A program made the position numbers and the translations under genes. From Malikia spinosa (GTDB taxonomy: Bacteria > Pseudomonadota > Gammaproteobacteria > Burkholderiales > Burkholderiaceae_C), in NCBI RefSeq assembly GCF_002980625.1, contig NZ_PVLR01000006.1, positions 62,001 through 126,000 on the forward strand: DNA of 64,000 nucleotides, written 5' to 3'. Position 1 is the stretch's first letter. Each line of letters starts with the position of its first letter. Below, one piece after another: positions 46,124-57,200 of this stretch. A model generated the notes under the pieces. It ran no database searches and was not told the origin of the DNA. It saw nothing but the letters and a program-made list of their open reading frames with translations.

Positions 46124-48411
46124 AAGCCGGTGCCCCGGCCACCTCGGGCTCGGTGTTGCCGTCCGGCCCCGGCCGCTGGGCCATCGTGCTGGGGTTGCTG
46201 TTCATGGTGGGCGTCGCGCTTGTGCTGCTGTTCCTGTTGACGCTGGCGACCGACAACCGGGCCTTCTACGAGGCCAACTTCGCGCGCCTGGTCGGCATCA
46301 ACGTCGCCGTCGCCGTCGTGTTCCTGCTGGTGATCGTCGGCCTGGCCGTCCAGCTGGTGCTGCGCCTGCGCCGGCGGCGCTTCGGCAGCCAGCTCATGCT
46401 CAAGCTCGCGGCGATCTTCTCGCTGGTGGGCTTCCTGCCCGGCCTGCTGGTCTATCTGGTGTCGTATCAGTTCGTCTCGCGCTCGATCGAGAACTGGTTC
46501 GACGTGCGGGTCGAGTCCGCGCTGAGCGCCGGCCTCAGCCTGGGCCGCACCACCCTCGACACGCTGGCGGTTGATCTGGCCAACAAGACCCGGGTCGCCG
46601 CCGCCGGTCTGGCTGGCAGCAGCAATGCCGGTGCCGGCCTGGCGCTCGAGCGGCTGCGCGAGCAGCTCTCGGCCGCCGACCTGGTGCTCTGGAGCTCGAA
46701 CGGTCAGGCCGTTGCCAGCGCCGGCGAGTCGCGCTTCAAGCTGAACCCGGAGCGCCCGAGTCCGTCCGATCTGCGCGCGACCCGGCGCGATCGCGTGATC
46801 GCCAGCATCGAGGGCCTGGAGGAGCAGGACGGCGCCTCGAACCCGTCCGGGCCGGCCAGCCAGCCGCGCATCAAGGTGCTGGCGCTGGTGGCCGCCGCCG
46901 GTTTCGGCCTGCAGGACGAGCCGCGCTATCTGCAGGTCAGCGCCCCGTTGCCGGCGCTGCTGGTGGCCGATGCGCTCGCGGTCCAGGTCGCGCATCGCGA
47001 ATACCAGGAGCGCTCGCTGGCGCGCGACGGCCTGCGCCGGCTCTATATCGGCACGCTCACGCTCACGCTGTTCCTGGCGCTGTTCGGCGCCGTGTTGCTG
47101 GCCGTGCTGCTGGGCAACCAGCTGGTGCGCCCGCTGCTGATGCTGGCCGCCGGCATGCGCGATGTCGCGCGCGGCGACCTCGGCCCCAAGCTCGCGCTGT
47201 CCTCGCGCGATGAGCTCGCCGGCCTGACGCGCGACTTCGCGCACATGACGCAGGAGCTCTCCGATGCGCGCCAGGCGGTGCAAAGCAGCATGCAGCAGGT
47301 CGACACCGCCCGCGCCAACCTGCAGACCATTCTCGACAACCTGACCGCGGGCGTGGTGGTGCTCGACGCCCGGGGCCGCATCCTGAGCGCCAACCCCGGC
47401 GCCACCCGCATCCTGCGTGCGCCACTGACCGCCCATCAATGGCAGGGCCTGCAGACCGTGCCCGGGCTCGAGGGCTTTGCCCACTGGGTGCAGCAGCAGT
47501 TCGACCGCTTCCTCGGCGAATCCGCGCACGAGCAGGGCCATTGGCAGCAGTCCTTCGAGCTGCGTCCCGCCCATGCCAACGTCGCCGATCTGGCCCACCC
47601 CGCTGGCGGCGGCGACCATGTCACGCTGATCGCGCGCGGTGCCCTGCTGCCGCATGACGAGCGCCTGCTGGTGTTCGACGACGTGTCCGAGATCATCTCG
47701 GCCCAGCGCGCCCAGGCCTGGGGCGAGGTCGCGCGCCGACTCGCGCACGAGATCAAGAATCCGCTGACCCCGATCCAGCTGTCGGCCGAGCGCCTGGCCA
47801 TGAAGCTCGAGGGCAAGCTCGAGGGCCAGGATGCCGCGCTGCTGGGCCGCTCGGTGCGCATCATCGTCGATCAGGTCGACGCAATGAAGCGGCTGGTCAA
47901 CGACTTCCGCGACTATGCGCGCCTGCCGGCGGCGCAGCTGATGCCGATCGACCTCAACGCGCTGATCAGCGACATCCTGGTGCTGTACGACCCCACCAGC
48001 GTGCCGGTGCAGCTCGACCTCGAGCCCGTGCCCCTGGTGCTGGCCGATGCCCAGCAGGTGCGCCAGGTCATCCACAACCTGGTGCAGAACGCCCAGGACG
48101 CCACGCCGCCGGGTGCCGGCCCGGTGCTGCTGCAGACCCGTTTGACCGAAAGCGGGCGCCGGGTCCGGCTGGTGGTGCAGGACAATGGACCCGGTTTCCC
48201 CGAGGCCATACTCAAGCGCGCCTTCGAGCCCTATGTGACGACCAAGTCCAAGGGCACCGGGCTGGGCCTGGCAGTGGTCAAGAAGATCATGGACGAACAT
48301 GGCGGCCGGATCGACATCGGCCACCGTCTGGACGGTGAGCGTATCCTGGGGGCCAGAGTCTCGTTATCATTCAAGGTTGCGCAAACGCAACAAGACGAAG
48401 CGACAAGCTAG
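46120..48411 (+). CDS. NtrY-like sensor histidine kinase
   Basis: A 763-residue membrane kinase. Three N-terminal spans lie near 18-42, 54-78 and 87-110, then a periplasmic sensor region up to about 305, another span (LTLTLFLALFGAVLLAVLLG), a HAMP linker to about 385 and a PAS domain near 395-500 (LQTILDNLTAGVVVLDARGR). The phosphorylated histidine is H543 in LAHEIKNPLTPIQLSAERLA; the ATPase has NLVQNAQDA, DNGPGFP and TKSKGTGLGLAVVKK. This is the NtrY layout, associated with nitrogen or redox sensing. A GTG start overlaps the DUF4390 stop. Its partner is the regulator 17 bases downstream. Confidence 0.92.
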   Translation: MKAGAPATSGSVLPSGPGRWAIVLGLLFMVGVALVLLFLLTLATDNRAFYEANFARLVGINVAVAVVFLLVIVGLAVQLVLRLRRRRFGSQLMLKLAAIFSLVGFLPGLLVYLVSYQFVSRSIENWFDVRVESALSAGLSLGRTTLDTLAVDLANKTRVAAAGLAGSSNAGAGLALERLREQLSAADLVLWSSNGQAVASAGESRFKLNPERPSPSDLRATRRDRVIASIEGLEEQDGASNPSGPASQPRIKVLALVAAAGFGLQDEPRYLQVSAPLPALLVADALAVQVAHREYQERSLARDGLRRLYIGTLTLTLFLALFGAVLLAVLLGNQLVRPLLMLAAGMRDVARGDLGPKLALSSRDELAGLTRDFAHMTQELSDARQAVQSSMQQVDTARANLQTILDNLTAGVVVLDARGRILSANPGATRILRAPLTAHQWQGLQTVPGLEGFAHWVQQQFDRFLGESAHEQGHWQQSFELRPAHANVADLAHPAGGGDHVTLIARGALLPHDERLLVFDDVSEIISAQRAQAWGEVARRLAHEIKNPLTPIQLSAERLAMKLEGKLEGQDAALLGRSVRIIVDQVDAMKRLVNDFRDYARLPAAQLMPIDLNALISDILVLYDPTSVPVQLDLEPVPLVLADAQQVRQVIHNLVQNAQDATPPGAGPVLLQTRLTESGRRVRLVVQDNGPGFPEAILKRAFEPYVTTKSKGTGLGLAVVKKIMDEHGGRIDIGHRLDGERILGARVSLSFKVAQTQQDEATS

Positions 48412-48428
48412 GGATTATTGGCAAGGCC

Positions 48429-49094
48429 ATGGCAAACATACTGGTGGTGGACGACGAGCTGGGCATCCGCGAGCTCTTGTTCGAGATCCTTAACGATGAA
48501 GGCCACGCCGTCGAGCTGGCCGAGAACGCCGCGCAGGCGCGAGCCTTGCGCGAGCGCCAGCGTCCCGATCTGGTGTTGCTCGACATCTGGATGCCCGACA
48601 CCGATGGCGTGACGCTGCTCAAGGAATGGTCGGCCGCCGGCCAGCTGACCATGCCGGTCATCATGATGAGCGGTCACGCCACCATCGACACCGCAGTCGA
48701 AGCCACCCGCATCGGCGCGATGGCCTTCCTGGAAAAACCGATCACCTTGCAAAAGCTGCTGCAGTCGGTCGCGCAGGGCCTGGACAAGCTCGTCGCTCGC
48801 CCGGCTCCAGCGCCTGCCAGCGTCGTTGCAGTGGCGCCCGATGCCGAACTGCTGCCCGCGCCCGAGAGCGTCTTGTTGCCCGAGCGCGCGCCCGTCAGCC
48901 AGTTCGATTTCGACCTGCCGCTGCGCGAGGCGCGCGATGCCTTCGAGCGCGCCTATTTCGAGTTTCATCTGGTCCAGGAGCATGGCTCGATGACCCGGGT
49001 GGCGGAAAAGACCGGCCTCGAGCGCACCCATCTGTATCGCAAGCTCAAGCAACTCGGCATCGACCTGTCCAAAACAAAGCGCAACGCCATGTGA
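48429..49094 (+). CDS. NtrX-like response regulator lacking the AAA+ domain
   Basis: A 221-residue regulator. Residues 1-120 are a receiver domain (ILVVDDELGIRELLFEIL, phospho-acceptor D52 in LVLLDIWMPDTDG, K103 in FLEKPITL). An alanine/proline linker follows (about 122-160), then a FIS-type helix-turn-helix at the C-terminus (MTRVAEKTGLERTHLYRKLK). NtrX has a sigma-54-activating AAA+ domain between these parts; here it is absent, with no sign of a frameshift, so this regulator should act without sigma-54 activation, as is known for short betaproteobacterial homologues. Its cognate kinase is the NtrY-like protein. Confidence 0.9.
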   Translation: MANILVVDDELGIRELLFEILNDEGHAVELAENAAQARALRERQRPDLVLLDIWMPDTDGVTLLKEWSAAGQLTMPVIMMSGHATIDTAVEATRIGAMAFLEKPITLQKLLQSVAQGLDKLVARPAPAPASVVAVAPDAELLPAPESVLLPERAPVSQFDFDLPLREARDAFERAYFEFHLVQEHGSMTRVAEKTGLERTHLYRKLKQLGIDLSKTKRNAM

Positions 49095-49145
49095 AAAAAT
49101 GGCGAAAACGCCTCTATAATCGTTTCCACTGTTGCATACAGCAAT

Positions 49146-49221
49146 GGCCCGGTAGCTCAGTTGGTAGAGCAGCGGATTGAAAATCCGCGTGTCGATGGTT
49201 CGATTCCGTCCCAGGCCACCA
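49146..49221 (+). tRNA. tRNA-Phe (anticodon GAA)
   Basis: A 76-base cloverleaf with encoded CCA. The anticodon loop TTGAAAA gives GAA; D-arm AGCTCAGTTGGTAGAGC; T-arm GATGG-TTCGATT-CCGTC. The acceptor GGCCCGG faces CCAGGCC, which leaves a C5-A68 mismatch where related tRNAs have U5-A68. A terminator follows at 49230. Confidence 0.95.
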
Positions 49222-49229
49222 GATATTTC

Positions 49230-49266
49230 AAAAGCCCGTCGCCCTGTGCGATGGGCTTTTGTTTTT
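49230..49266 (+). terminator. Terminator after tRNA-Phe
   Basis: AAAAGCCCGTCGC and GCGATGGGCTTTT pair around a five-base loop, with one G-T pair, followed by GTTTTT. The rest of the gap to 49420 holds only an isolated TTGACA (49383-49388) before the next gene. Confidence 0.85.
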
Positions 49267-49420
49267 CCAGTCACTGAACGGGTCCGGGCCCGCGCTGGCG
49301 CCGAGACTCCGCAGTCGCCCAGGCTGCTCAACGGCTTGGTTGCCCATGCGCCAAGCGCAGGTCCGCCCATGATCTGCAGCGCTTGACACCGATCCTGGGC
49401 TCATTCAACAAGGACCCCCC

Positions 49421-49795
49421 ATGACAACCCCCCTTATTGCGTCCGCGCAGGCCGAGCTGCTGGCTGGCATCGTGAACGGGCTCTGCACCCGCACGCTGGT
49501 GCAGTTTGCCGCCGAGTCCCGGCTCGACGGCGAGAGCCTGGCCGATGCGGTCGAGCGCTACGAAGTCGACTACGCCTGGCAGGTGCTGGGCTCTGAGCGG
49601 ACCTGCGAGGCCGTCGTCGTGCGCCTGCAGTCCGAGCTCGGACTGCCCGCGGCCGAGGCGTTCCAGCCCGCCGTTGCCGAGGCCTTGCAGCTCGCCGCGG
49701 CGCAACAGCCGTCTGATCTGCTGATGAGCTTCGACAACGATCTGCCGGAGCTGATCGCCGGCCTGCTGCGCGCGCACGGCGAACCCAGCCGCTGA
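49421..49795 (+). CDS. Hypothetical protein, small helical
   Basis: A 124-residue protein I do not recognise. It begins MTTPLIASAQAELLAGIVNG and is predicted mostly helical (ESLADAVERYEVDYAWQVLG, then VVVRLQSELGLPAAEAFQPA), with no signal peptide or membrane span and no cysteine-rich motif. An AAGGA ribosome site precedes the ATG by about six bases. It stands between tRNA-Phe and a second unknown gene on the same strand, separated from the latter by 91 bases. Codon use is like its neighbours, so it is probably real. Confidence 0.6.
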   Translation: MTTPLIASAQAELLAGIVNGLCTRTLVQFAAESRLDGESLADAVERYEVDYAWQVLGSERTCEAVVVRLQSELGLPAAEAFQPAVAEALQLAAAQQPSDLLMSFDNDLPELIAGLLRAHGEPSR

Positions 49796-49886
49796 CGGCG
49801 CCCACCACGCGCCGATTCCTGCCGGCTTGTGGCCCGCTTCAGGCCTGCTCCCGGCAGGCATTGGTGTCCTGGGATACAGTGCTCGC

Positions 49887-50489
49887 ATGAATCCCGATCT
49901 GATGCAGGAAATCGCCGCCGCCGCTGCCGCCCTGGTGGTCGACGAAGGGCTGGAGTACGGTTCGGCCAAGCGGCGCGCGCTCAAGCAGCTCGGGCTGCCG
50001 CCGCGCACGCCGCTACCCGACAACCTGGCGGTCGAGGCCGCGGTGCGCGAGCATCTCGCGATCTTCCATGCCGATACCCAGCCGGCCGAGCTGCAGGCGC
50101 TGCGCGAGCTGGCGTTGGTCTGGATGGAGCGGCTGGCCGAGTTCCAGCCCCATCTGGGCGGCGCGGTCTGGCATGGCACGGCGACCGAGCTGTCCGACAT
50201 CTATCTGCAGCTGTTCAGCGACGATCCGAAGGCGGTCGAGCTGGCGCTGATCAACCGCGGCGTCGACTACGAGGCGCGCAGCGTCAACGGCCTGCACGGC
50301 CATGAAGTCGAGGCGCTGAGCCTGCGCAGCCGCTGCGAGCCGTTGCAGACCTGGGTCGGCGTGCACCTGCTGGTCAACGATGGTGGCGACTTCCGCGGCG
50401 CGCTGTTGCGCGACGCTGCCGGGCGCAAGCCGCGCGGCGATGCGCGCGCGCTGCGCGAGCGCATGGCGCATGAGGCCTCGGTCCCATGA
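49887..50489 (+). CDS. Conserved hypothetical protein upstream of tlpA
   Basis: A 200-residue cytoplasmic protein of unknown function. The N-terminal half is helical (IAAAAAALVVDEGLEYGSAK, RALKQLGLPPRTPLPDN), then comes a conserved-looking segment GGAVWHGTATELSDIYLQLFSDDPK and DYEARSVNGLHGHEVEALSL. The G-T-A-T-x-x-S-D-I stretch faintly recalls a nucleotidyltransferase signature but lacks the D-x-D pair, so I do not assign one. The ATG at 49887 was chosen over an open upstream extension. It overlaps the tlpA start by four bases (ATGA), so the two are translationally coupled. Confidence 0.7.
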   Translation: MNPDLMQEIAAAAAALVVDEGLEYGSAKRRALKQLGLPPRTPLPDNLAVEAAVREHLAIFHADTQPAELQALRELALVWMERLAEFQPHLGGAVWHGTATELSDIYLQLFSDDPKAVELALINRGVDYEARSVNGLHGHEVEALSLRSRCEPLQTWVGVHLLVNDGGDFRGALLRDAAGRKPRGDARALRERMAHEASVP

Positions 50490-50986
50490 AGCGGCGCGAC
50501 ATGCTGGTGGGCGGCGGCGCCCTGGCGGCGCTGGCCAGCGCCGGGTTGGCCGGCTGCTCGCGCGGGTCCGAGCCGCCCGCGGCCTTCTGGTCCCAGTCAT
50601 GGGAGTCGCCGGGCGGTCAGCCGCTGGCAGCAGCCGATTTCCGTGGCCGGCCCTTGCTGTTGAACTTCTGGGCCACCTGGTGCCCGCCCTGCGTCGAGGA
50701 ATTGCCGCTGCTCGACCAGTTCTTCCAGTCCCATCGTGGCCAGGGCTGGCAGGTGCTGGGGCTGGCGATCGACCAGCCCAGCGCGGTACGCGCCTTCCTG
50801 GCCAGACGCCCGCTGGCCTTTCCGATCGGGCTGGCCGGGCTTGGCGGCACCGAGCTGAGCCGCGAGCTTGGCAACAGCAACGGCGGTCTGCCCTTCAGTG
50901 TGCTGTTCGATCGCGCGGGCCGGCTGGTCGAGCGCAAGCTGGGGCGGCTCCTGTCGGCCGATCTGGAGCGCTGGCAGAGCCTGTGA
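50486..50986 (+). CDS. TlpA-family lipoprotein thioredoxin
   Basis: A 166-residue TlpA/ResA-like redox protein. An n-region with two arginines and a lipobox (LAGC, C24) predict a lipoprotein in the periplasm. The thioredoxin active site is WCPPC (C66, C69) within LLLNFWATWCPPCVEELP, and the cis-proline lies in [12 protein letters not shown]. Such proteins keep cytochrome c or other periplasmic thiols reduced. It is coupled to the upstream unknown gene. Its last third is repeated 8.5 kb downstream, beyond the nuclease and lipoprotein genes. Confidence 0.9.
   Translation: MKRRDMLVGGGALAALASAGLAGCSRGSEPPAAFWSQSWESPGGQPLAAADFRGRPLLLNFWATWCPPCVEELPLLDQFFQSHRGQGWQVLGLAIDQPSAVRAFLARRPLAFPIGLAGLGGTELSRELGNSNGGLPFSVLFDRAGRLVERKLGRLLSADLERWQSL
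50872..50951 (+). repeat. Direct repeat, copy 1 (inside the tlpA 3' end)
   Basis: About 80 bases matched, at roughly 76 identical positions and no gaps, by 59427-59506 in the same orientation. It encodes [20 protein letters not shown] and the following residues in TlpA. A second shared ten-mer, TCTGGAGCGC, occurs at 50962-50971 and 59411-59420. Confidence 0.9.
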
Positions 50987-51138
50987 TCCGGGCCCGAGGT
51001 TCCTGAGTCGGCCCATTCGGTTCGACCAGGCCTGGGCGGGACGCGCGGCATGGAACCGCCCTGTGGCGGGCGATGGCCCTGCAATCCATTTCAGACGAAG
51101 CGTTTCGAGACAAAAGCCACCCCGGTGGTGGTTGTCAA

Positions 51139-51144
51139 TTGACA
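51139..51144 (+). promoter_or_regulatory. -35-like box before the giant nuclease gene
   Basis: A consensus TTGACA stands 71 bases before the ATG at 51215. No good -10 box follows at the right distance. The 228-base gap after tlpA has no clear terminator; a CAGG ribosome site precedes the ATG. Confidence 0.3.
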
Positions 51145-51214
51145 TATGGTTTTCATGGTCGGCACGTAAGGTAGGTCGTTTCCCCGTCCTGGGTCTCACT
51201 TTACAGGTAACGAC

Positions 51215-54200
51215 ATGGCACTTTCGGCTGGCAGCATTGCGTTCGTTGGATTCAACGCAGATGGAACGGATGGTTTCGCTTTTATCGTTTTGAACGAAAT
51301 TCCTGCCGGACAGGTGATCTATTTCCGGGACGATGAGTGGAACGGGACCGCCTTCAATACCGGTGAAGGTATCAGCAGCTGGACCAACAATACGGGTGCT
51401 CCGATTGCCGCCGGCACGGTCATCGAGTTGACCGCTGTCAGCACCGCCGCGGCGACGGCCAGTCATGGACAGCTCGCTATCGTTTCCGGATCGCAAAACC
51501 TGGGGGCCAGCGACGAGACCCTGTACGCCTACACCAGCACGGTGGACGCCACCACAGGCAGCTTCACTTTCCTGTCGGCCGTGGCCAGCGGCGGCTACAC
51601 CGCGGCCATGACCCTGGACGGCACCGGCTTGACGGCAGGAATCGATGCGATTGACTTCAAGCCGCAGAATGACGATGCCGATGTCTTCGCCTACAACCCT
51701 GCCAGCGGAGGCTCCAGCTTTGTCGATGCAGCTGCCGCCCGTCTGGCCATCCATACCCTGAGCCACTGGGTGTCACAGGGTGCCAGTGGCGATCAGAATG
51801 CTGATGGCGTATCGCCCGATGCGCCATTCCTGACCGCCGATCAATCCCCGCTGAAGGGGGTGACCTTCAGTCTCGGTGCCACCGTCAACCCCCCCATCAT
51901 CCCCAGCGTCACGCTGTCCGTCAGCAGCGCCACTGGCGCCGAGGCCGGCACCACGGCCATCACCGTCACCGCCACGGCTTCTGCGCCAGTCACTGGCAAC
52001 CAGACCGTTGACCTGGCTGTCAGCGGCACCGGCATCACCCCAGACGATTTCACCCTGTCCGGCACCACGTTCACGATCGTCGATGGCGCCATCGCTGGCA
52101 GCGTCACCTTCACCGTGCTGGACGACGCTCTCGTCGAAGGCAGTGAAACCGCCACGCTGACCCTCGGCAATTCCTCCTCGGGCCTCGCGCTCGGCAGCAA
52201 CTTGTCGCAAACCGTGACCATTGCCGACAACGAAGCCATCGGTGCACTGGCCTACAGCGGTCAGTTCAACGAAGGGCTGGCATTCGACGGCTCGGTCAGC
52301 GGCAAGATCCTCATCACCCTGTCGGGCGGCGAAACCTTTGCCGGCAGCAGCGGCGATGACCTGCTGGCCGCTGCCATGCCCAAGGCCCAGATCACGAATG
52401 TCCCCGCAGGCTTGACTGCACGCCTCATCCTGACCGGCAGCAGCCAGGCTGAGCTGAGCTTCAGCGGCCAGGCCAGCGCGCACGGCAATGCCAGCGATGT
52501 CGGCAACCTGACGCTCGCGTTCAACGACAGCGCATTCACTGGCAACAACGCCAGTGTCATCACCGGCTCGACCCAGTCTGACCTGTCCATCAACTTTGCC
52601 GACATCGGCACGGCGGGCAGCCAGCAGATCTTCACGCCCAATGCGGGTACCAGCGTGGACAGCTCCGACGCTTCCTCTGCCATCGCGCTCGATGCCAACT
52701 ACATGGTGGTGGGCGACGACGAAGCCAGCGTGCTGCGCGTGTACGACCGCGCTGGTGGCGTCGCCCTGGTCGAGTGGAGCTATGCGACTGCCCTGACCAA
52801 CGGCGGCGAGCTGGATCTGGAGGCCGGTACCCGCGTCGGCGATACCCTGTATTTCGTCGGGTCGCAAAGCAACTCCAAATCGGGCAGCGAGTCCGATCCG
52901 CGCGAGAACCTGTTTGCCGTCACTGTCTCCGGTACCGGGGCTCAGACCCGCTTCACCTACCTGGGCAAGTCCAGCAGCCTGGAAACGGCGCTGTCCAGCT
53001 GGGACAGCAGCAACGCCCATGGCAAGGGGGCCGGTTACTTCGGCTTTGCCGCCGCCAGCGCTGCAGGCGTGGTGCCCGAAGGCGTGAACGGTTTTTCGAT
53101 CGAAGGCATGAGCGCCTCGCAGGATGGCAACCAGCTGCTGCTGGCTTTCCGGGCCCCGCAGACCGATACCGTCACCCGCCAGAAAGCGCTCATCGTTCCG
53201 GTCGCCATCGGCGGCTTGATCGGCGGCAGTCCCAGCTTCGGTGTCCCGATCGAGCTGGACCTGGGCGGGCGCGGCATCCGCTCGATTGAAAAAACCGCTG
53301 ACGGCAACGGCTACCTGCTGCTGGCCGGGCCTGCAGCGGCCGCCAGCACCGAGGTCACCCACGACTTCCGCCTCTACCGCGTCAGCACCGACCTGACCAG
53401 CGTGACCGAGCTCGACGTGAGCCTGGATGCGCTGCGCGATGTCACGGGCGGCAGCTTCGAGACCATCGTCGAGGTGCAAGGCACCGCCGCAGGCACCCTG
53501 GTGCAATTGCTGCAGGACAATGGTGACACCGTCTGGCCCGGCAAGACTGGCGTATCGAAGGACCTGCCGGCGGCCGAGCAGCAGTTTGTCGGCAACTGGG
53601 TGGCGCTCGGCAGCGACGTGTCCGACGCGACGGGCCCCCAGCTGGTCAGCAGCTCCCCGGCCGATAACGCCGTCAACCTGGGCATTGCCAGCCCGCTGGT
53701 GCTGAAGTTCGACGAAGGCGTGAAGGCCGGTTCGGGCAGCTTCGTCATCAGGAAAACCAGCGACAGCAGCGTGGTCGACACGATCCAGGCCAGCAACAGC
53801 CGGGTCGCCATCGCGTTCAATACCGTCTCGATCGAGCCGGGCAATCTGGCCAACGGGACGGGCTATTACGTCGAGGCCACCGCTGACGCACTGACCGACC
53901 ACGCCGGCAACGCCTGGGCCGGCATCACCGGGGCCGATGCGCTGAACTTTGCGACCGTCTCTGCCGCGCCCCACTACGACCTGCTGATCACCGAGGTGAA
54001 CTCCAACGCCGCCAGCGGCGACTTCTTCGAGCTGTACAACCACGGGACGACGCCGATCGACCTGACGGGCTGGAAATGGGACGACGACTCTGCCAATCCC
54101 GCCGATGCCGCGGCAGCTTCCCTGTCAGGCATCCTGAATCCTGGTGCGCGTCTGGTCGTGGTGGCAGCGGCCGATGCCGCGGCCTTCCGTACGGCCTGGG

Positions 54201-57200
54201 GTCTGGCCGACCAGGTGCCCGTGCTCGCCGCCGGCGGCCCTGGCTTGGGTAATGGCGATGCCGTGGTGGTCTTTGACCCGAACGGCTATGTGGCGGCCGC
54301 AGTGAACTTCAAGTCCACCCCCATCACGGCCACCGATGGCACCGTGATCACGCCCATGGTTCGCAGTGATGGCATCGCCTTGACCACGGGTCACGCCGGG
54401 CTGGCTGCGGGGGGTGGCGCGACTGAATCTGCAGTGTGGGATGGCGTCTCAACGTCGGCTCCGAAGTACGACGATGCCGATGTCGGTCTGCTCGGGGCCT
54501 TTGCGCAGGGCGCGGCAGCCGCCAGCATCGGCTCGCCCGGCAATGTGCTGGTCGGGGCGAGCCTGGTCACGCCCTACACCGAAAGCTTTGGCACCAATCT
54601 GGCTGAATTCACGGCCTACAGCAGCGACAGCGACAAGGCCGCCACCTGGTACCGCGCCAGCAGCGGTACCGCCGAGGTCAACGGCTTCGGCGACACCGCC
54701 AATGCCAATGACTGGCTGATCTCGAAGCCGTTCGACCTGAGCCAGACCAGCGTCGAATACCTGAGCTTCACCACCTGGACCCGCTACAGCGATACCGGCA
54801 TCGCCAACCCCGAAGTCAAGGTCAAGTACAGCACCGACTACCCTGGCAGCGGCGACCCCGCGCTCTACACCTGGACCGAGCTGAGCTACACCCCCTCGCC
54901 CGACAACAGCCAGCTCACCACCGCCTCCGGGCTGATCGACCTGTCGGCGATCCAGGGCAGCCATGTGCACTTTGCGTTCCATTACACCGCTTCTGGAGCC
55001 GGCAGCAACAGCTCATCGAGCTGGCGCGTCGATGACGTGAAGATCGAGGGCTATTCCGGCGCCGTGCTGTCGCTGGCCGCCAGCAACGCCAGCCAGGCCG
55101 AAGGCCGGAGCGGCAGCAGTGCCTTCACCTTCACCGTGACCCGCGCCGGCGACATCAGCGGTGCCACCACGGTGGACTACGCCGTCAGCGGTGCCGCCGT
55201 GGACGCCGCCGATTTTGGCGGCCAGCTGCCCGGCGGCACGGTCAGCTTTGCGGCCGGCGAGACCAGCAAGACCATCACCCTCAACGTGGCTGGCGACAGC
55301 ACGGCTGAAAGCAACGAAGCCTTCACGCTGACCCTGGCCAATGCCATCGGCGGCCAGATCATCGCTGCCACGGCCAGCGGCACCATCCTCGACGACGATG
55401 CCGCGCCCACCCTGATTTCGGCGATCCAGGGCTCCGGCAGCGCCAGTGCCATGCTGGGCCAGACGGTCACCATCCAGGGCGTGGTCACGGCCTACATGCC
55501 CAGCATGAAAGGCTTCTTCGTGCAGGAAGAGGCCGCCGACAGCGATGGCAATGCCCGTACCTCCGAGGGCATCTTCGTCTACTACAACAACAGCAATCCC
55601 GGCATCGCTGTCACCCAGGTGGGCGATGTGGTGCGCCTGACCGGTACCGTGGCCGAATACCAGGGTCAGACCCAGCTGACGGCACCCACCAACCTGCAAC
55701 TGGTCACCGACAACACCGATACCAGTGCCCTGCCGGCCCCGGTGCAGATCACGCTGCCGGTGGCTGAAATGGTCGACTGGGAGGCGGTCGAAGGCATGCT
55801 GGTGGAGCTGTCGTCGGCCGCAGCAGGCGGCAAGCTGGTCGTCACCGACAACTACACCCTGGGTCAGTACGGCACCGTCACGCTCACGTCCGACACCCTG
55901 CTGCAGCAATACACCGAGACCAGTGCGCCCAGCGTGAGCGGCTATGCCGCCTACATGGCGGCGACGCAGAAGGACCAGATCATCCTGGACGACGGCAGCA
56001 GCAGCCAGAACCCCGTTGTCCATCCCGGGCGGGGTGGCAGCGACCTGTCGGCCGCCAATCCCCTGCGCGCTGGCGACAGCGTGACCCGCGTGGTGGGCGT
56101 GGTCGACCAACTCACCGTCAGTGGCGCGCTGGCCTACGAGACCAGCTATCGCATCCAGCCGACGATCGAACCGCTGTTCACCGGCAGCGCACGCCCCACC
56201 GCCGCCGACCTGCCGAGCGCCATCACCGGCGCCGAGATCAAGGTGGCATCGGTCAACGTGCTCAACTACTTCACCACGCTGGGCAGCAGCAACTTCACCA
56301 ACCCCAACGGCACCAGCCACCAAGGTCGGGGTGCCAGCAACGCCACCGAATTCACCCGCCAGCAAGACAAGATCGTGGCCAACCTGCTGGGTCTGGATGC
56401 CGACGTGCTGGGCCTGATGGAAATGCAGAACAACGGCTTTGCCGATGGCAGCAGTGCCATCGACTCGCTGGTCGACGCGCTCAACGCCAAGGCTGGCGCC
56501 GGCACCTATGCCTACATTGCCGGACCGTTCAACGACGGGGCCGGCAGCGCGGGCGATGCGGCCACGGCGGGCGACGATGCCATCATGGTTGCCATCCTCT
56601 ACAAGCCGGCCAAGGTCACGCCGGTAGGCCAGGCCGCGGTCGCCGACCCCACGCGGTACGACGCGTTCTCGGCCAGCTTTGGCAGCCGCGTGCCGGTGGC
56701 GCAGACCTTCCAGGCCTTGGCCGATGGCGAGCAGTTCACGGTGGTGGTCAACCACTTCAAGTCCAAGGGCAGCGTCAACGACCCGGACCTCGGTGACGGC
56801 CAGGGCGCCAACAACCAGGCCCGCCTGGAAGCCGCACGCGATCTGCTGTCCTGGCTGGGCACCAACCCCACCGGCAGCGCCGACAGCGACCTGCTGCTGC
56901 TGGGTGACTTCAACGCCTACAGCCAGGAAGACCCGATCACCCATCTCGATGCCAACGGCTACAACAAGGTCTCCAGCGGCCTGTCCTATTCCTTTGACGG
57001 ACTGTGGGGCTCGCTGGACCATGCCCTCGCCAGCGACAGCCTGAGCAGCCAGGTCAGCGGCGCAGTCAAGTGGACCATCAACGCCGAAGAGCCGGCAGTG
57101 CTGGACTACAACACCGAGTTCAAGAACGATGCGCAGGATGCCAGCTATTACGCTTCGGATGCCTACCGCTCCAGCGACCACAACCCGATCCTGATCGGCT

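Noticed and set aside
46063-48324. 753-codon minus-strand frame opposite the NtrY-like kinase
   Set aside because: No recognisable domain; the opposite strand encodes all kinase motifs.
51773-54043. 756-codon minus-strand frame opposite the nuclease
   Set aside because: Low-complexity shadow of the repetitive beta-domain coding sequence.
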